Source: Pseudomonadota bacterium (GTDB lineage: Bacteria; Pseudomonadota; Gammaproteobacteria; Burkholderiales; Burkholderiaceae_C). From it: a stretch of DNA of 56,467 nucleotides. The stretch is from positions 1-56,467 of the forward strand of contig JAJZVU010000023.1 of NCBI GenBank assembly GCA_021845505.1. Direction: 5' to 3'. The position numbers and the translations under genes were made by a program. A model generated the notes under the pieces. It was not told the origin of the DNA. It saw nothing but the letters and a program-made list of their open reading frames with translations, and did no database searches. Positions 8,891 to 17,041 of this stretch are shown here, piece by piece (position 1 is the stretch's first letter; every line of letters begins with the position of its first letter).

Positions 8891-9754
8891 ATGGAAACAA
8901 CCCCCTCCGCGCCCAGTCCAGGGTCGGCCTCGGCCTCGACTTCGGCTTCCGCCTCCGCTGCGGCGCCCGCCGGCGCCGCAGCGTCGCGTCCCCGCGCTCG
9001 CGCGCTCAGGCGGGTGGGCCTGGTCGCGCTGCCCTGGGCGCTGATCATCGCGCTGTGGTATGCGCTGTGGGCCAGCGGCTGGATCAACCCGGCGCTGATC
9101 CCGTCGCCGCAGGAGGTGCTGGCCACCTTCTTCCAGTTGCTGCACGGCCGCCTGCCGGTGGACATCATGATGTCCACCGAGCGCGTGACCGTCGGCGTGC
9201 TGCTGGGAGTCGCGGCCGCGCTGCCCATCGGCTTCGCGCTGGGCTGGTACAAGGGGCTCGGGCTGTTCCTCAACCCGGTGATCAATTTCTTCCGCGCGTT
9301 GCCGCCCATCGCGTTGATCCCGCTGGTCATCGTGTACTTCGGCATCGGCGAGACCGCGAAGATCACCATCCTGTTCTATTCGGCCTTCTTCGCCGGGGTC
9401 ATCGTGATGTACGAGGGCATCGCGCAGATCAGCCCGCTGTACGTGCGGGTCGCGCGCACCCTGGGCGCCAGCGACCGCGAGATCTTCCTCAAGGTCATCG
9501 TGCCGCTGGCGCTGCCGCATACGCTGACCGCGCTGCGCGTGGCCCTCGGCGTGGCCTGGGCCACGCTGGTGGCCTCCGAGCTGATCGCGGCGCACCGCGG
9601 GCTGGGCTCGCTGATCCAGAACGCGGCGTCGTTCTTCCAGTTGAACATCATCTATGTGGGAATCATCTGCATCGGCCTGATCGCGCTGGCGATGGACACG
9701 GTGCTGCGCCTGCTGACCAGGCGCCTGATCTCGTGGCAGGAGCGCATCGGATGA
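8891..9754 (+). CDS. ABC transporter permease (SsuC/TauC type)
   Basis: 287-residue inner-membrane permease. A low-complexity Ser/Ala N-terminus (to about residue 35) precedes six predicted membrane helices; the EAA loop is in the stretch ARTLGASDREIFLKVIVP that contacts the ATPase. The closest families import sulfonates, taurine, nitrate or aromatic acids through NMT1-type binding proteins. The end overlaps the ATPase start (ATGA). Part of a complete permease-ATPase-binding protein operon divergent from a GntR regulator. Confidence 0.88.
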   Translation: METTPSAPSPGSASASTSASASAAAPAGAAASRPRARALRRVGLVALPWALIIALWYALWASGWINPALIPSPQEVLATFFQLLHGRLPVDIMMSTERVTVGVLLGVAAALPIGFALGWYKGLGLFLNPVINFFRALPPIALIPLVIVYFGIGETAKITILFYSAFFAGVIVMYEGIAQISPLYVRVARTLGASDREIFLKVIVPLALPHTLTALRVALGVAWATLVASELIAAHRGLGSLIQNAASFFQLNIIYVGIICIGLIALAMDTVLRLLTRRLISWQERIG

Positions 9755-10581
9755 GCATGCCCATGGCGGCCGGCGAAGCGCCGGTACGCATCCATTTCGA
9801 CGGCGTCAGCGTCGATTACCCGACTCCCGGCGGACCGATGCGCGTGCTGGACGACGTCTCGCTGCAACTGCGCCAGGGCGAGTTCGTGTCCATCATCGGC
9901 CCCTCGGGCTGCGGCAAGACGACCCTGATGAACATCGCGGCGGGCTTCCTGCGCCCGAGCTCGGGCCGGGTGCTGCTCGACGGCAGGCCGATCACCGGCC
10001 CGGGCCCCGAGCGCGGGGTGATCTTCCAGGAATACGGGGTGTTCCCCTGGCTGACGGTGCGCCAGAACATCGCCTTCGGGCTCACGCTGGCGGCCAACCG
10101 GGTCGATGCCGCGCAGCGCGAGCAGGTCTGCGAACGCTACATGAAGCTGATGGGGCTGAGCGACTTCGCCGACCACCATCCCAAGCACCTGTCGGGCGGC
10201 ATGCGCCAGCGCCTGGCGATCGCGCGCGCCTATGCGGTGCGCCCGCAGTTCCTGCTGATGGACGAGCCCTTCGGCGCGCTCGACGCGCAGACCCGCAGCG
10301 CCATGCAGGACCTGCTGCTGCAGGTGCTGCAGGCCGAGGGCAAGACGGTGATGCTGATCACCCACTCGGTGGAGGAGGCGATCTACCTGTCGTCCCGCAT
10401 TGTCGTCGTCACCGCGCGACCGGCGCGAATCCGCGAGGTCATCGAGGTCCCGTTCGGCTATCCGCGCGGCGAGAAGCTGCACGAGGACGCACGCTTCGGG
10501 CAGCTGCGCTCGCACATCCGCGATCTGGTGATGCAGGAGTACGCCGCGCAGGCGCGGCAAGGCGTGCGGCTATCGGACTGA
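9751..10581 (+). CDS. ABC transporter ATP-binding protein (SsuB/TauB type)
   Basis: 276-residue ATPase that powers the neighbouring permease. Walker A is GPSGCGKT, the signature is LSGGMRQR, Walker B is FLLMDEPFGALD, and the switch His lies in LITHSVEEAI. It overlaps the permease stop by 4 bp and is followed 36 bp later by the binding protein. Subfamily resemblance is to sulfonate/nitrate/taurine importers; the substrate in this organism is more likely a carboxylic acid given the neighbouring GMC oxidoreductase and enolase, but this is inference. Confidence 0.9.
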   Translation: MSMPMAAGEAPVRIHFDGVSVDYPTPGGPMRVLDDVSLQLRQGEFVSIIGPSGCGKTTLMNIAAGFLRPSSGRVLLDGRPITGPGPERGVIFQEYGVFPWLTVRQNIAFGLTLAANRVDAAQREQVCERYMKLMGLSDFADHHPKHLSGGMRQRLAIARAYAVRPQFLLMDEPFGALDAQTRSAMQDLLLQVLQAEGKTVMLITHSVEEAIYLSSRIVVVTARPARIREVIEVPFGYPRGEKLHEDARFGQLRSHIRDLVMQEYAAQARQGVRLSD

Positions 10582-10617
10582 ACGCGGCACGACAGGACCA
10601 CAACCAGGAGACAGAGC

Positions 10618-11613
10618 ATGAACATCCAGCGTAGAGACCTGCTCAAGGGCGCGGCCGTCGTGGCCGCGTCGAGCCTGCCGTTCCCGGCGATCGCGCGCCC
10701 GCGCACACGGGTGAAGGTGGGCTACCTGCACACCCCGGCGGTCGACGGCCAGATCTGGACCGGGCTGCATATCGGCGCCTTCGCCAAGCAGGGCCTGGAT
10801 CTGGACATGATCCAGTTCGATACCGGGCTCGCACTGTTCCAGGCCATGGTGGGCGGGAGCGTCGACGTGTTGTCCACCGGAGCGGTGATTTCCAACTTCC
10901 CGGCGCGCGGCCAGGGCAAGATGTTCCTGGCCAACGACATCGAGTTCGCCACCGCCGAGCTGTGGGTGCGCTCCAACGTGACCTCGATCCAGCAGCTCAA
11001 GGGCAAGAAGATCTCCACCGCGGTCGGGACCACCGCCGACGTGTTCCTCGACACCGCGCTGCGCAGCGCCGGGATGAACCCCGACAAGGACGTCGAGATC
11101 GTCAACGAAGGGATGGCCGAGGCGGTCACCTCGTTCATCGCCGGCGCGGTCGACGCGGTGGCGCTGTGGGTCCCGTTCGACGTGCCGATCCGGCAGAAGG
11201 TCCCGGGCGCGCACATGCTGCTCAACGCCTCGGCCTTCTACCCGAAGACCGCGATCGTCGACGGCTGGGCCGCGCGCAACGACTACTACGACAAGCGCAA
11301 GGACGTGCTGCTCGCGGTGATCCGCGCGTGGGTCGACGCCAACGCCTACCTGCTCGGGCACACCGACGAGGCGCTGGCCGTGCTGCAGAAGGATCACTAC
11401 CCCCAGGTTCCGCTGGCGCTGCTGCACTCGCAGTTCAAGGACTCCAAGTACTTCAGCGCCCAGCAGTGGCGCAAGCTGTATGCCGACGGCACGCTGACCG
11501 CCTGGCTGCAGCGGGTCACCGACTTCTTCGTGCGCAGCGGCCACATCAGCAATCCGGTGCCGGCGAAGCAGTACTTCGACCCCTCGCTGTACCTGTCGGT
11601 GGTCAAGGCATGA
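10618..11613 (+). CDS. ABC transporter periplasmic substrate-binding protein (NMT1/TauA type)
   Basis: 331-residue exported binding protein. The N-terminus is a twin-arginine-like signal (RRDLLKGAAVV, with cleavage probable after AIA around residue 24), followed by VKVGYLHTP and a two-lobe NMT1 fold. The ATG follows CAGGAGACAGAGC. It supplies substrate to the permease and ATPase just upstream. A 31-bp gap leads into a GMC oxidoreductase, which probably oxidises the imported compound or a product. Confidence 0.88.
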   Translation: MNIQRRDLLKGAAVVAASSLPFPAIARPRTRVKVGYLHTPAVDGQIWTGLHIGAFAKQGLDLDMIQFDTGLALFQAMVGGSVDVLSTGAVISNFPARGQGKMFLANDIEFATAELWVRSNVTSIQQLKGKKISTAVGTTADVFLDTALRSAGMNPDKDVEIVNEGMAEAVTSFIAGAVDAVALWVPFDVPIRQKVPGAHMLLNASAFYPKTAIVDGWAARNDYYDKRKDVLLAVIRAWVDANAYLLGHTDEALAVLQKDHYPQVPLALLHSQFKDSKYFSAQQWRKLYADGTLTAWLQRVTDFFVRSGHISNPVPAKQYFDPSLYLSVVKA

Positions 11614-11644
11614 CGCAGCCGGCGCCCCGGCGGGTCCGCGCGGC

Positions 11645-13243
11645 ATGAACCAGGAGTCGTGGGACTACGTGATCGTCGGCGCCGGCTCGGCCGGCTGCGT
11701 CCTGGCCAATCGCCTGAGTGCCGACCCGAGCTGCCGGGTGCTGCTGCTGGAGGCCGGCGGCGAGGCGCGCAACCTCTGGCTGCACCTGCCGATCGGCTAC
11801 TTCCGCACCATCTACGACCCGCGCTTCACCTGGCAGTTCGCCACCGAGCCCCAGCAGGAGACCGCGGGACGCAGCATCGTCTGGCCGCGCGGGCGCGTGC
11901 TGGGGGGGTCGAGCGCGATCAACGGCCTGCTGTACATACGCGGCCAGCGCGCCGACTTCGACGACTGGCAGGCGGCCGGGGCGCGCGGCTGGGGATGGCG
12001 CGAGGTGCTGCCGTACTTCAAGCGCTCGGAGCGCTACGACGGTGGCGAGACCGAGTACCACGGCGGCAGCGGCGAGCTGTGCGTGTCCGACCTGCGCAAT
12101 GACCACCCCTGCTGCGAGGCCTGGCTGCAGGCAGGCGAGCAGGCCGGCTTCCCGCGCACGGCCGACTTCAACGGCGAGCGCGACGGCGGCCTCGGCCCGT
12201 ACCAGCTGACGCTGCGCGGGCGCTGGCGCTGCAGCGCCGCCGACGCCTTCCTGGCTCCGGTGCGGCGTCGTCCCAACCTGAGCGTGCGCACCGCGGCGCA
12301 GGTCAGCCGCGTGCTGTTCGAGCGCGGCGTCGCGGTCGGCGTGGAGTGGCTGCGCGACGGGGTGGCGCAGCGCGCGCGCGCCGCGCGCGAGGTGGTGCTG
12401 AGCGCCGGCGCGCTGCAGTCGCCGCAGATCCTGCAGCTGTCGGGCGTCGGCCCGGCCGATCTGCTGCGGCGCCACGGAATCGATGTCGTGGTCGACGCGC
12501 CGGAGGTCGGCGCCAACCTGCAGGACCACTACCAGGCGCGGGTCATCGTCCGGCTGGCGCGGCCGATGTCCCTGAACGACGACGTGCGCAACCCGCTGAA
12601 GCTGGCCGCGATGGCCGGCGACTGGCTGCTGCGCCAGCGCGGGCCGCTGACCGTCGGCGCGGGCCAGGTCGGCGGCCTGGTGTGCACCGAGCATGCGCGC
12701 GGCGGGCGGCCGGACGTGCTGTTCAACGTCATGCCGCTGTCGGTCGACAAGCCCGGCGATGCGCTGCACCGCTTCTCGGGCTTCTCGGCTTCGGCCACGC
12801 AGTGCCGGCCGGCGTCGCGCGGCAGCGTGCGCATCCGCAGTTCCGATCCGCTGGCGCCTCCGCAGATCCACAGCAACTACCTCACCGAAGCGCAGGACGC
12901 GAAGGTGCTGGTTTCCGGGCTGAAGATCCTGCGCGACATCTACCGCCAGCCGGCCTTCGCCAGCCTGCTGGCTGCAGGCGAATACATGCCCGGCGAGGCC
13001 GCGCGCAGCGACGCCGATCTCGAGGCCTTCGCGCGGCGTGCCGGCGGCACGGTGTTCCATGTCAGCGGCACCTGCCGCATGGGCGAGGATGCCGGCGCGG
13101 TGGTCGATTCCGGGTTGCGGGTGCGCGGGGTCGAGCGGCTGCGGGTGATCGACGCGTCGGTGATGCCGTCGATGGTGTCGACCAACACCAACGCCGCGGC
13201 GGTGATGATCGGCGAAAAAGGGGCCGCGCTGCTGGCCGGCTGA
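11645..13243 (+). CDS. GMC-family FAD oxidoreductase (choline dehydrogenase-like)
   Basis: 532-residue flavoenzyme oxidising an alcohol. Seen in order: the FAD-binding IVGAGSAGCVLANRL near the start, the GMC signature GGSSAINGLLYIRGQ, the second signature GALQSPQILQLSGVG, and the C-terminal catalytic region VFHVSGTCRMG and STNTNAAAVMIGEKGA with His and Asn. No signal peptide, so cytoplasmic or membrane-associated. Last gene of the ABC operon. A 157-bp gap follows, containing only GC palindromes and the leader of the next gene. Confidence 0.9.
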   Translation: MNQESWDYVIVGAGSAGCVLANRLSADPSCRVLLLEAGGEARNLWLHLPIGYFRTIYDPRFTWQFATEPQQETAGRSIVWPRGRVLGGSSAINGLLYIRGQRADFDDWQAAGARGWGWREVLPYFKRSERYDGGETEYHGGSGELCVSDLRNDHPCCEAWLQAGEQAGFPRTADFNGERDGGLGPYQLTLRGRWRCSAADAFLAPVRRRPNLSVRTAAQVSRVLFERGVAVGVEWLRDGVAQRARAAREVVLSAGALQSPQILQLSGVGPADLLRRHGIDVVVDAPEVGANLQDHYQARVIVRLARPMSLNDDVRNPLKLAAMAGDWLLRQRGPLTVGAGQVGGLVCTEHARGGRPDVLFNVMPLSVDKPGDALHRFSGFSASATQCRPASRGSVRIRSSDPLAPPQIHSNYLTEAQDAKVLVSGLKILRDIYRQPAFASLLAAGEYMPGEAARSDADLEAFARRAGGTVFHVSGTCRMGEDAGAVVDSGLRVRGVERLRVIDASVMPSMVSTNTNAAAVMIGEKGAALLAG

Positions 13244-13400
13244 GCGCGCGATCGCGCGCGTCCTTGCGTTTGCGCAATTCTCGAGCGGATTGCTCCGGCC
13301 AGGCGCCCGTCGGACCGGATCGCTGCGTACCATCGGCCGTTTGCACTGCGTCGCAGAACGCGGTCAGGCGATTTTCGACCCACTACAGAGGAGAGTTTCG

Positions 13401-13886
13401 ATGCGTGCATGCAGCAAGACCCTTGCCGCCGCGGCCGCGGCACTGGCCTGTCACCTGGGGGTCGCCAGCGCGGCTTCGGTATACACCGAGACGCTGAAGG
13501 CGCCGATGCCCCAGGCCCAGAAGGAAGTGCAGAGCGCCCTGCAAAGCCACCACATGAAGGTGGTGATGACCATCGACATCCTGAAGAAGATCAAGGCCAA
13601 GCAGAAGGTCCTGCACATGGCGAACTTCAACCAGCCGGGATTCACCGACGTCAGGGCCATGGTGTTCTGCAACCCCGTGCTGTTCAACCAGTTGCTCGAC
13701 AGCGACTGGAAGGACGCCGCGGTGTGCCCGCTGACCGTGACGCTGTTCAGCAAGGGCAGCGTGACCCACGTGGCCTTCGCCGAGCGCTCGGCCTATACCG
13801 CCGGCGGCCCCGCGCAGCAGGCCGGCCAACGAGTCGACAAGCTGGTGATCTCCAGCCTGAAGTCGATTCCCGGCAGCAGTTCCTGA
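13401..13886 (+). CDS. exported DUF302-like protein
   Basis: 161-residue protein with a Sec signal peptide (cleavage likely after ASA, about residue 24). The mature part resembles the DUF302 fold: repeated conversion to a single small domain with VLHMANFN and VRAMVFCNPVLFNQLL stretches and two cysteines. DUF302 proteins are found in the periplasm of many proteobacteria, function unknown. ATG 13401 follows GAGGAGAG. It is convergent with the nrdG/nrdD operon and separated from it by a strong hairpin; no obvious functional tie to its neighbours. Confidence 0.72.
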   Translation: MRACSKTLAAAAAALACHLGVASAASVYTETLKAPMPQAQKEVQSALQSHHMKVVMTIDILKKIKAKQKVLHMANFNQPGFTDVRAMVFCNPVLFNQLLDSDWKDAAVCPLTVTLFSKGSVTHVAFAERSAYTAGGPAQQAGQRVDKLVISSLKSIPGSSS

Positions 13887-13892
13887 AGCCGG

Positions 13893-13922
13893 CGGCAGGC
13901 GCCGACGCAGCGGCGCCTGCCG
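13893..13922. terminator. strong hairpin between convergent DUF302 and nrdG genes
   Basis: Perfect 11-bp inverted repeat CGGCAGGCGCC / GGCGCCTGCCG with an 8-base loop fills the 46-bp gap between the two stop codons. Its position and stability fit a bidirectional terminator; neither side has a long T-run. Confidence 0.7.
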
Positions 13923-13932
13923 GACCGCGCGT

Positions 13933-14643
13933 TCACTCGCGGCCCGGGCGCAGTTCGAAGCGCTCGAAGCCGGCTGCCAGTGGTTCGAGCGCGGCCCTGT
14001 CGACGGGGTTGGCGCGAGCCAGCGCGGCGAGTTCGGCGTCGGCGCAGCCGTCCGCGCGAAAGTCCTGCACCGCATAGTGACGCACCCCGCATCGCCGCAG
14101 GCGCCGCGCCAGTTCGGCCAGCTTCGCGCGGGTGTGCAGCGCCGGGTGCACGGTGGTGCGGCACTCGAACGCCCGTCCGGAGTCCAGCACGACGCGCAGG
14201 CTGGCCCATGCCGCCGCGCCGCTGCCCTCCACCCGGGTCACCGCAGGATAATCGGCGGGCGCGGCCTTGATGTCCAGGCCGATCCAGTCGAGCAGCGGAG
14301 CCAGTCGGGCCAGCCGGTGCGGCCACGCGCCACCGGTATGCAAGCCGACGAGCAGGCCGAGTCCGCGCACCGCGCGCACCATCTCCGGCAGCCGCGGGTC
14401 GGCCAGCGGCTCGCCGCCGCTGAACACCACGGCGTCGAGCAGGCCGCTGCGCCGACCGAGGAATTCCAGCACCTGTTGCCAGCGCAGGTCGCCCGCCTCG
14501 CCCCGGGCCGACTGCAGGTGGGGGTTGTGGCAGTAGCCGCAGCGCCACGGGCAGCCCCGCAGGAACACCACCGCGGACAGCTTGTCCGGATAGTCGACGG
14601 TGGAGAAGCGAACCAGGCCGGCGACGCGCGCGGCCTCAGCCAT
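13933..14643 (-). CDS. nrdG: anaerobic RNR-activating protein (radical SAM)
   Basis: 236-residue radical-SAM activase. CPWRCGYC (Cys31, Cys35, Cys38) binds the 4Fe-4S cluster, and FSGGEPL is the SAM-contacting GGE motif. It would generate the glycyl radical on the class III ribonucleotide reductase. It belongs to the longer NrdG2/pflA-like group rather than the ~150-residue E. coli NrdG. Its start overlaps the stop of the 64-aa glycyl-radical protein by 8 bp, making a coupled nrdD-nrdD(C)-nrdG operon. Confidence 0.88.
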   Translation of the reverse strand: MAEAARVAGLVRFSTVDYPDKLSAVVFLRGCPWRCGYCHNPHLQSARGEAGDLRWQQVLEFLGRRSGLLDAVVFSGGEPLADPRLPEMVRAVRGLGLLVGLHTGGAWPHRLARLAPLLDWIGLDIKAAPADYPAVTRVEGSGAAAWASLRVVLDSGRAFECRTTVHPALHTRAKLAELARRLRRCGVRHYAVQDFRADGCADAELAALARANPVDRAALEPLAAGFERFELRPGRE

Positions 14644-14830
14644 CGCCCGGCGGGCATTCGGTGAAGAAGGTGCGCTCGGCGTGTTCGCCCCGCTTGCCCA
14701 CGTTGAAGGACGACACCGGGCGGTGGTAGCCCATGACCCGGGTCCAGACTTCGCAGCGCTGGCGCAGTTCGTCGGGAAGCACCGGGTCGGGCGCGGGGCG
14801 GTCGGGCGACGGGGTGGGACAGGCGGACAT
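14636..14830 (-). CDS. nrdD: stand-alone glycyl-radical domain of anaerobic RNR
   Basis: 64-residue protein matching only the C-terminal glycyl-radical segment of class [15 protein letters not shown] contains the Gly (Gly34) expected to carry the radical, followed by FNVGKRGEH. In E. coli NrdD the same RVxGY...FNxGK block is the C-terminus of one chain. Here it has its own ATG and an AAAGGAG ribosome site 13 bp after the stop of the large subunit, in another frame. This is therefore a split gene, not a single-base frameshift. Small NRDD proteins of this type occur, as I recall, in other betaproteobacteria. Confidence 0.85.
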   Translation of the reverse strand: MSACPTPSPDRPAPDPVLPDELRQRCEVWTRVMGYHRPVSSFNVGKRGEHAERTFFTECPPGDG

Positions 14831-14843
14831 CGATGGGCTCCTT

Positions 14844-16868
14844 TCAGTGGACCAGGTCGGCGCGCGTCTCGGGCGCGCGCGGCTTGCGGCGCGCCAGCAG
14901 TTCGTCGTCGCAGCGCGGGCAGAAGGCGTGCTCCCCGGCCAGGTAGCCGTGGCGGGGGCAGATCGAAAACGTCGGGGTCACGGTGACGTAGGGCAGGCGA
15001 AAGCGCCCCAGCGCGCGGCGGACCAGGTCGCGGCAGGCCTTGGCGCTCGACAGCCGCGAGCCCATGTACAGGTGCAGCACCGTGCCGCCGGTGTACTTGC
15101 GTTGCAGTTCCTGCTGGCGGCTCAGCGCCTCGAAGGGGTCGTCGGTGAAGCCCACCGGAAGCTGGGTGGAGTTGGTGTAGTAGGGAGCATGCTCGCCGCC
15201 GGCCTGCAGGATGCCCGGGTAGCGCTTGCGGTCCTCCTTGGCGAAGCGGTAGGTCGTTCCCTCGGCGGGAGTCGCCTCCAGGTTGTACAGATGGCCGGTC
15301 TGTTCCTGGAAGCCGGCGATGCGGGCGCGGATGTGGTCGAGCAGGTCGATCGCCAGCGCGTGGCCTTGCGCCGACGTGATGTCGTGGGAGTCGGAGCTGA
15401 AATTGCGGATCATTTCGTTGACCCCGTTGACTCCGATGGTCGAGAAATGGTTGCGCAGGGTTCCCAGGTAGCGCCTGGTGTAGGGGTACAGTCCGTCGTC
15501 CATCAGGCGCTGCACCGTCTTGCGCTTGATCTCCAGCGAGGTCCTCGCGAGTTCGAGCAACTCGTCGACACGCTCGAACAGCGCGTTGCGGTCGCCGCGG
15601 TACAGGTAGCCCAGGCGGGCGCAGTTGAGTGTGACCACGCCGACCGACCCGGTCTGCTCGGCCGAGCCGAACAGACCGTTGCCCCGCTTGAGGAGTTCGC
15701 GCAGGTCGAGCTGCAGCCGGCAGCACATCGAGCGGACCATGTGCGGCTGCAGGTCGGAGTTGAGGAAGTTCTGGAAGTACGGCAGCCCGTACTTGGCGGT
15801 CATGTCGAACAAGCGCTCGGTGTTCGGGTGCTCCCAGGGGAAGTCCGGGGTGATGTTGTAGGTCGGGATCGGGAAGGTGAACACCCGCCCCCTGGCGTCG
15901 CCCGCGGCCATGACCTCGATGTAGGCGCGGTTGATCAGGTCCATCTCGGGCTGCAGGTCGCCGTAGGCGAAGGGCATTTCCTCGCCGCCGATCACGGGCA
16001 CCTGCTGCGCCAGGTCGGCCGGGCAGGTCCAGTCGAAGGTCAGGTTGGTGAACGGGGTCTGCGTGCCCCAGCGGCTGGGCACGTTGAGGTTGAACACCAG
16101 CTCCTGCATGTGCTGGCGCACCTGCGGGTAGTCCAGCCTGTCCTTGCGCACGAAGGGCGCCATGTAGGTGTCGAAACTGGAGAAGGCCTGCGCTCCCGCC
16201 CACTCGTTCTGCAGCGTGCCGAGGAAGTTGACGATCTGCCCGATCGCGGCTCCCATGTGGCGCGGCGGCGATGACTCGACCTTGCCCGGCACGCCGTTGA
16301 AGCCCTCGACCAGCAGTTGCCGCAGGCTCCAGCCGGCGCAGTAGCCCGACAGCATGTCCAGGTCGTGGATGTGCAGGTCGGCGTCGCGGTGCGCCTGCCC
16401 GACCTCGGCCGGATAGACATGCGACAGCCAGTAGTTGGCGGTGACCTTGCCGGCCACGTTGAGGATCAGCCCGCCCAGGCTGTAGCCCTGGTTGGCGTTG
16501 GCCTGCACCCTCCAGTCGCTGCGGTCGAGGTATTCGTTGACCGAGGCCTCGACCTCGACCAGGGTCCTGCGGTCGGCGCGCAGCCTGGCGTGCTGCTCGC
16601 GGTAGACGATGTAGGCGCGCGCGGTGGCGGCGTGGCCGGCGGCGCTCAGCGCGGCTTCCACCCGGTCCTGGATCTGCTCCACGCCGGGGCACCGCGCGCC
16701 ATCGAGCTCCAGGCCGCGCACCACCCGATCGGCCAGCAGCAGGGCCTCGGCCGCGGCGATCTCCCCGCTGGCCTGCCCGGCCTTCGCGATGGCGTCGCGG
16801 ATGCGCGTCGCATCGAAGGGAACGACACGGCCGTCGCGCTTGGTGACCGACTCCAGAACCTTGGCCAT
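14844..16868 (-). CDS. nrdD: anaerobic ribonucleoside-triphosphate reductase, catalytic part
   Basis: 674-residue class III RNR that makes dNTPs without oxygen. An N-terminal ATP cone (about residues 3-90) is followed by the reductase barrel with the [17 protein letters not shown] region. A zinc site closes the protein (Cys637, His640, Cys650, Cys653). The chain ends soon after the zinc site, before the glycyl-radical loop, which is encoded by the next gene. ATG 16868 begins the ATP cone ([17 protein letters not shown]). FNR-like and NrdR-like boxes lie upstream, consistent with anaerobic control. Confidence 0.92.
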   Translation of the reverse strand: MAKVLESVTKRDGRVVPFDATRIRDAIAKAGQASGEIAAAEALLLADRVVRGLELDGARCPGVEQIQDRVEAALSAAGHAATARAYIVYREQHARLRADRRTLVEVEASVNEYLDRSDWRVQANANQGYSLGGLILNVAGKVTANYWLSHVYPAEVGQAHRDADLHIHDLDMLSGYCAGWSLRQLLVEGFNGVPGKVESSPPRHMGAAIGQIVNFLGTLQNEWAGAQAFSSFDTYMAPFVRKDRLDYPQVRQHMQELVFNLNVPSRWGTQTPFTNLTFDWTCPADLAQQVPVIGGEEMPFAYGDLQPEMDLINRAYIEVMAAGDARGRVFTFPIPTYNITPDFPWEHPNTERLFDMTAKYGLPYFQNFLNSDLQPHMVRSMCCRLQLDLRELLKRGNGLFGSAEQTGSVGVVTLNCARLGYLYRGDRNALFERVDELLELARTSLEIKRKTVQRLMDDGLYPYTRRYLGTLRNHFSTIGVNGVNEMIRNFSSDSHDITSAQGHALAIDLLDHIRARIAGFQEQTGHLYNLEATPAEGTTYRFAKEDRKRYPGILQAGGEHAPYYTNSTQLPVGFTDDPFEALSRQQELQRKYTGGTVLHLYMGSRLSSAKACRDLVRRALGRFRLPYVTVTPTFSICPRHGYLAGEHAFCPRCDDELLARRKPRAPETRADLVH

Positions 16869-16903
16869 GCCTGCCTCCGGTGGACACGATGGAGGCAAGA
16901 TAC

Positions 16904-16917
16904 CACTAGATGTAGTG
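16904..16917. promoter_or_regulatory. NrdR-box-like palindrome upstream of nrdD
   Basis: Perfect inverted repeat CACTA-gatg-TAGTG, centred about 43 bp upstream of the nrdD ATG. Compared from memory with the NrdR consensus ACACWATATATWGTGT, the 16-mer here agrees at about 12 positions. NrdR represses ribonucleotide reductase genes when dATP is high. Only one box is seen, whereas two are usual. Confidence 0.6.
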
Positions 16918-16952
16918 AGAAATTTGGCCTCGAACGCTAAATATGGGGTCTT

Positions 16953-16966
16953 TTGACAGCGGTCAA
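16953..16966. promoter_or_regulatory. FNR/ANR-type box upstream of nrdD
   Basis: Perfect palindrome TTGAC-agcg-GTCAA, two changes from the FNR consensus TTGAT-N4-ATCAA, centred about 92 bp upstream of nrdD and 82 bp upstream of the divergent MFS gene. It would switch on nrdD under low oxygen; control of the MFS gene is also possible. Confidence 0.65.
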
Positions 16967-17041
16967 CCGGCGGCGGGCAGCCCGCGCATGCTGTAAGCTC
17001 GCCATCCAGCAGTCGGGCAAACGACCACGGAGGAGACGACC

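Noticed and set aside
8891-11613. Sulfonate or taurine importer linked to the sulfur genes
   Set aside because: Permease and ATPase match that broad subfamily, but the neighbours are a GMC oxidase and a GntR/enolase unit, not desulfonation genes.
13244-13259. Perfect 16-bp GC palindrome after the GMC gene as a terminator or operator
   Set aside because: It is low-complexity CG alternation, expected by chance at this GC, with no T-run or repeat elsewhere.
14831-14843. Frameshift between the two nrdD pieces
   Set aside because: A good ribosome site and ATG precede the small gene and the frames differ by a proper stop and 13-bp gap, so a genuine split is more likely.
13933-16887. Single 984-codon frame that seems to fuse NrdD, the glycyl-radical piece and NrdG
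   Set aside because: Only its last 236 codons (NrdG) are real; the rest is the wrong frame of nrdD.
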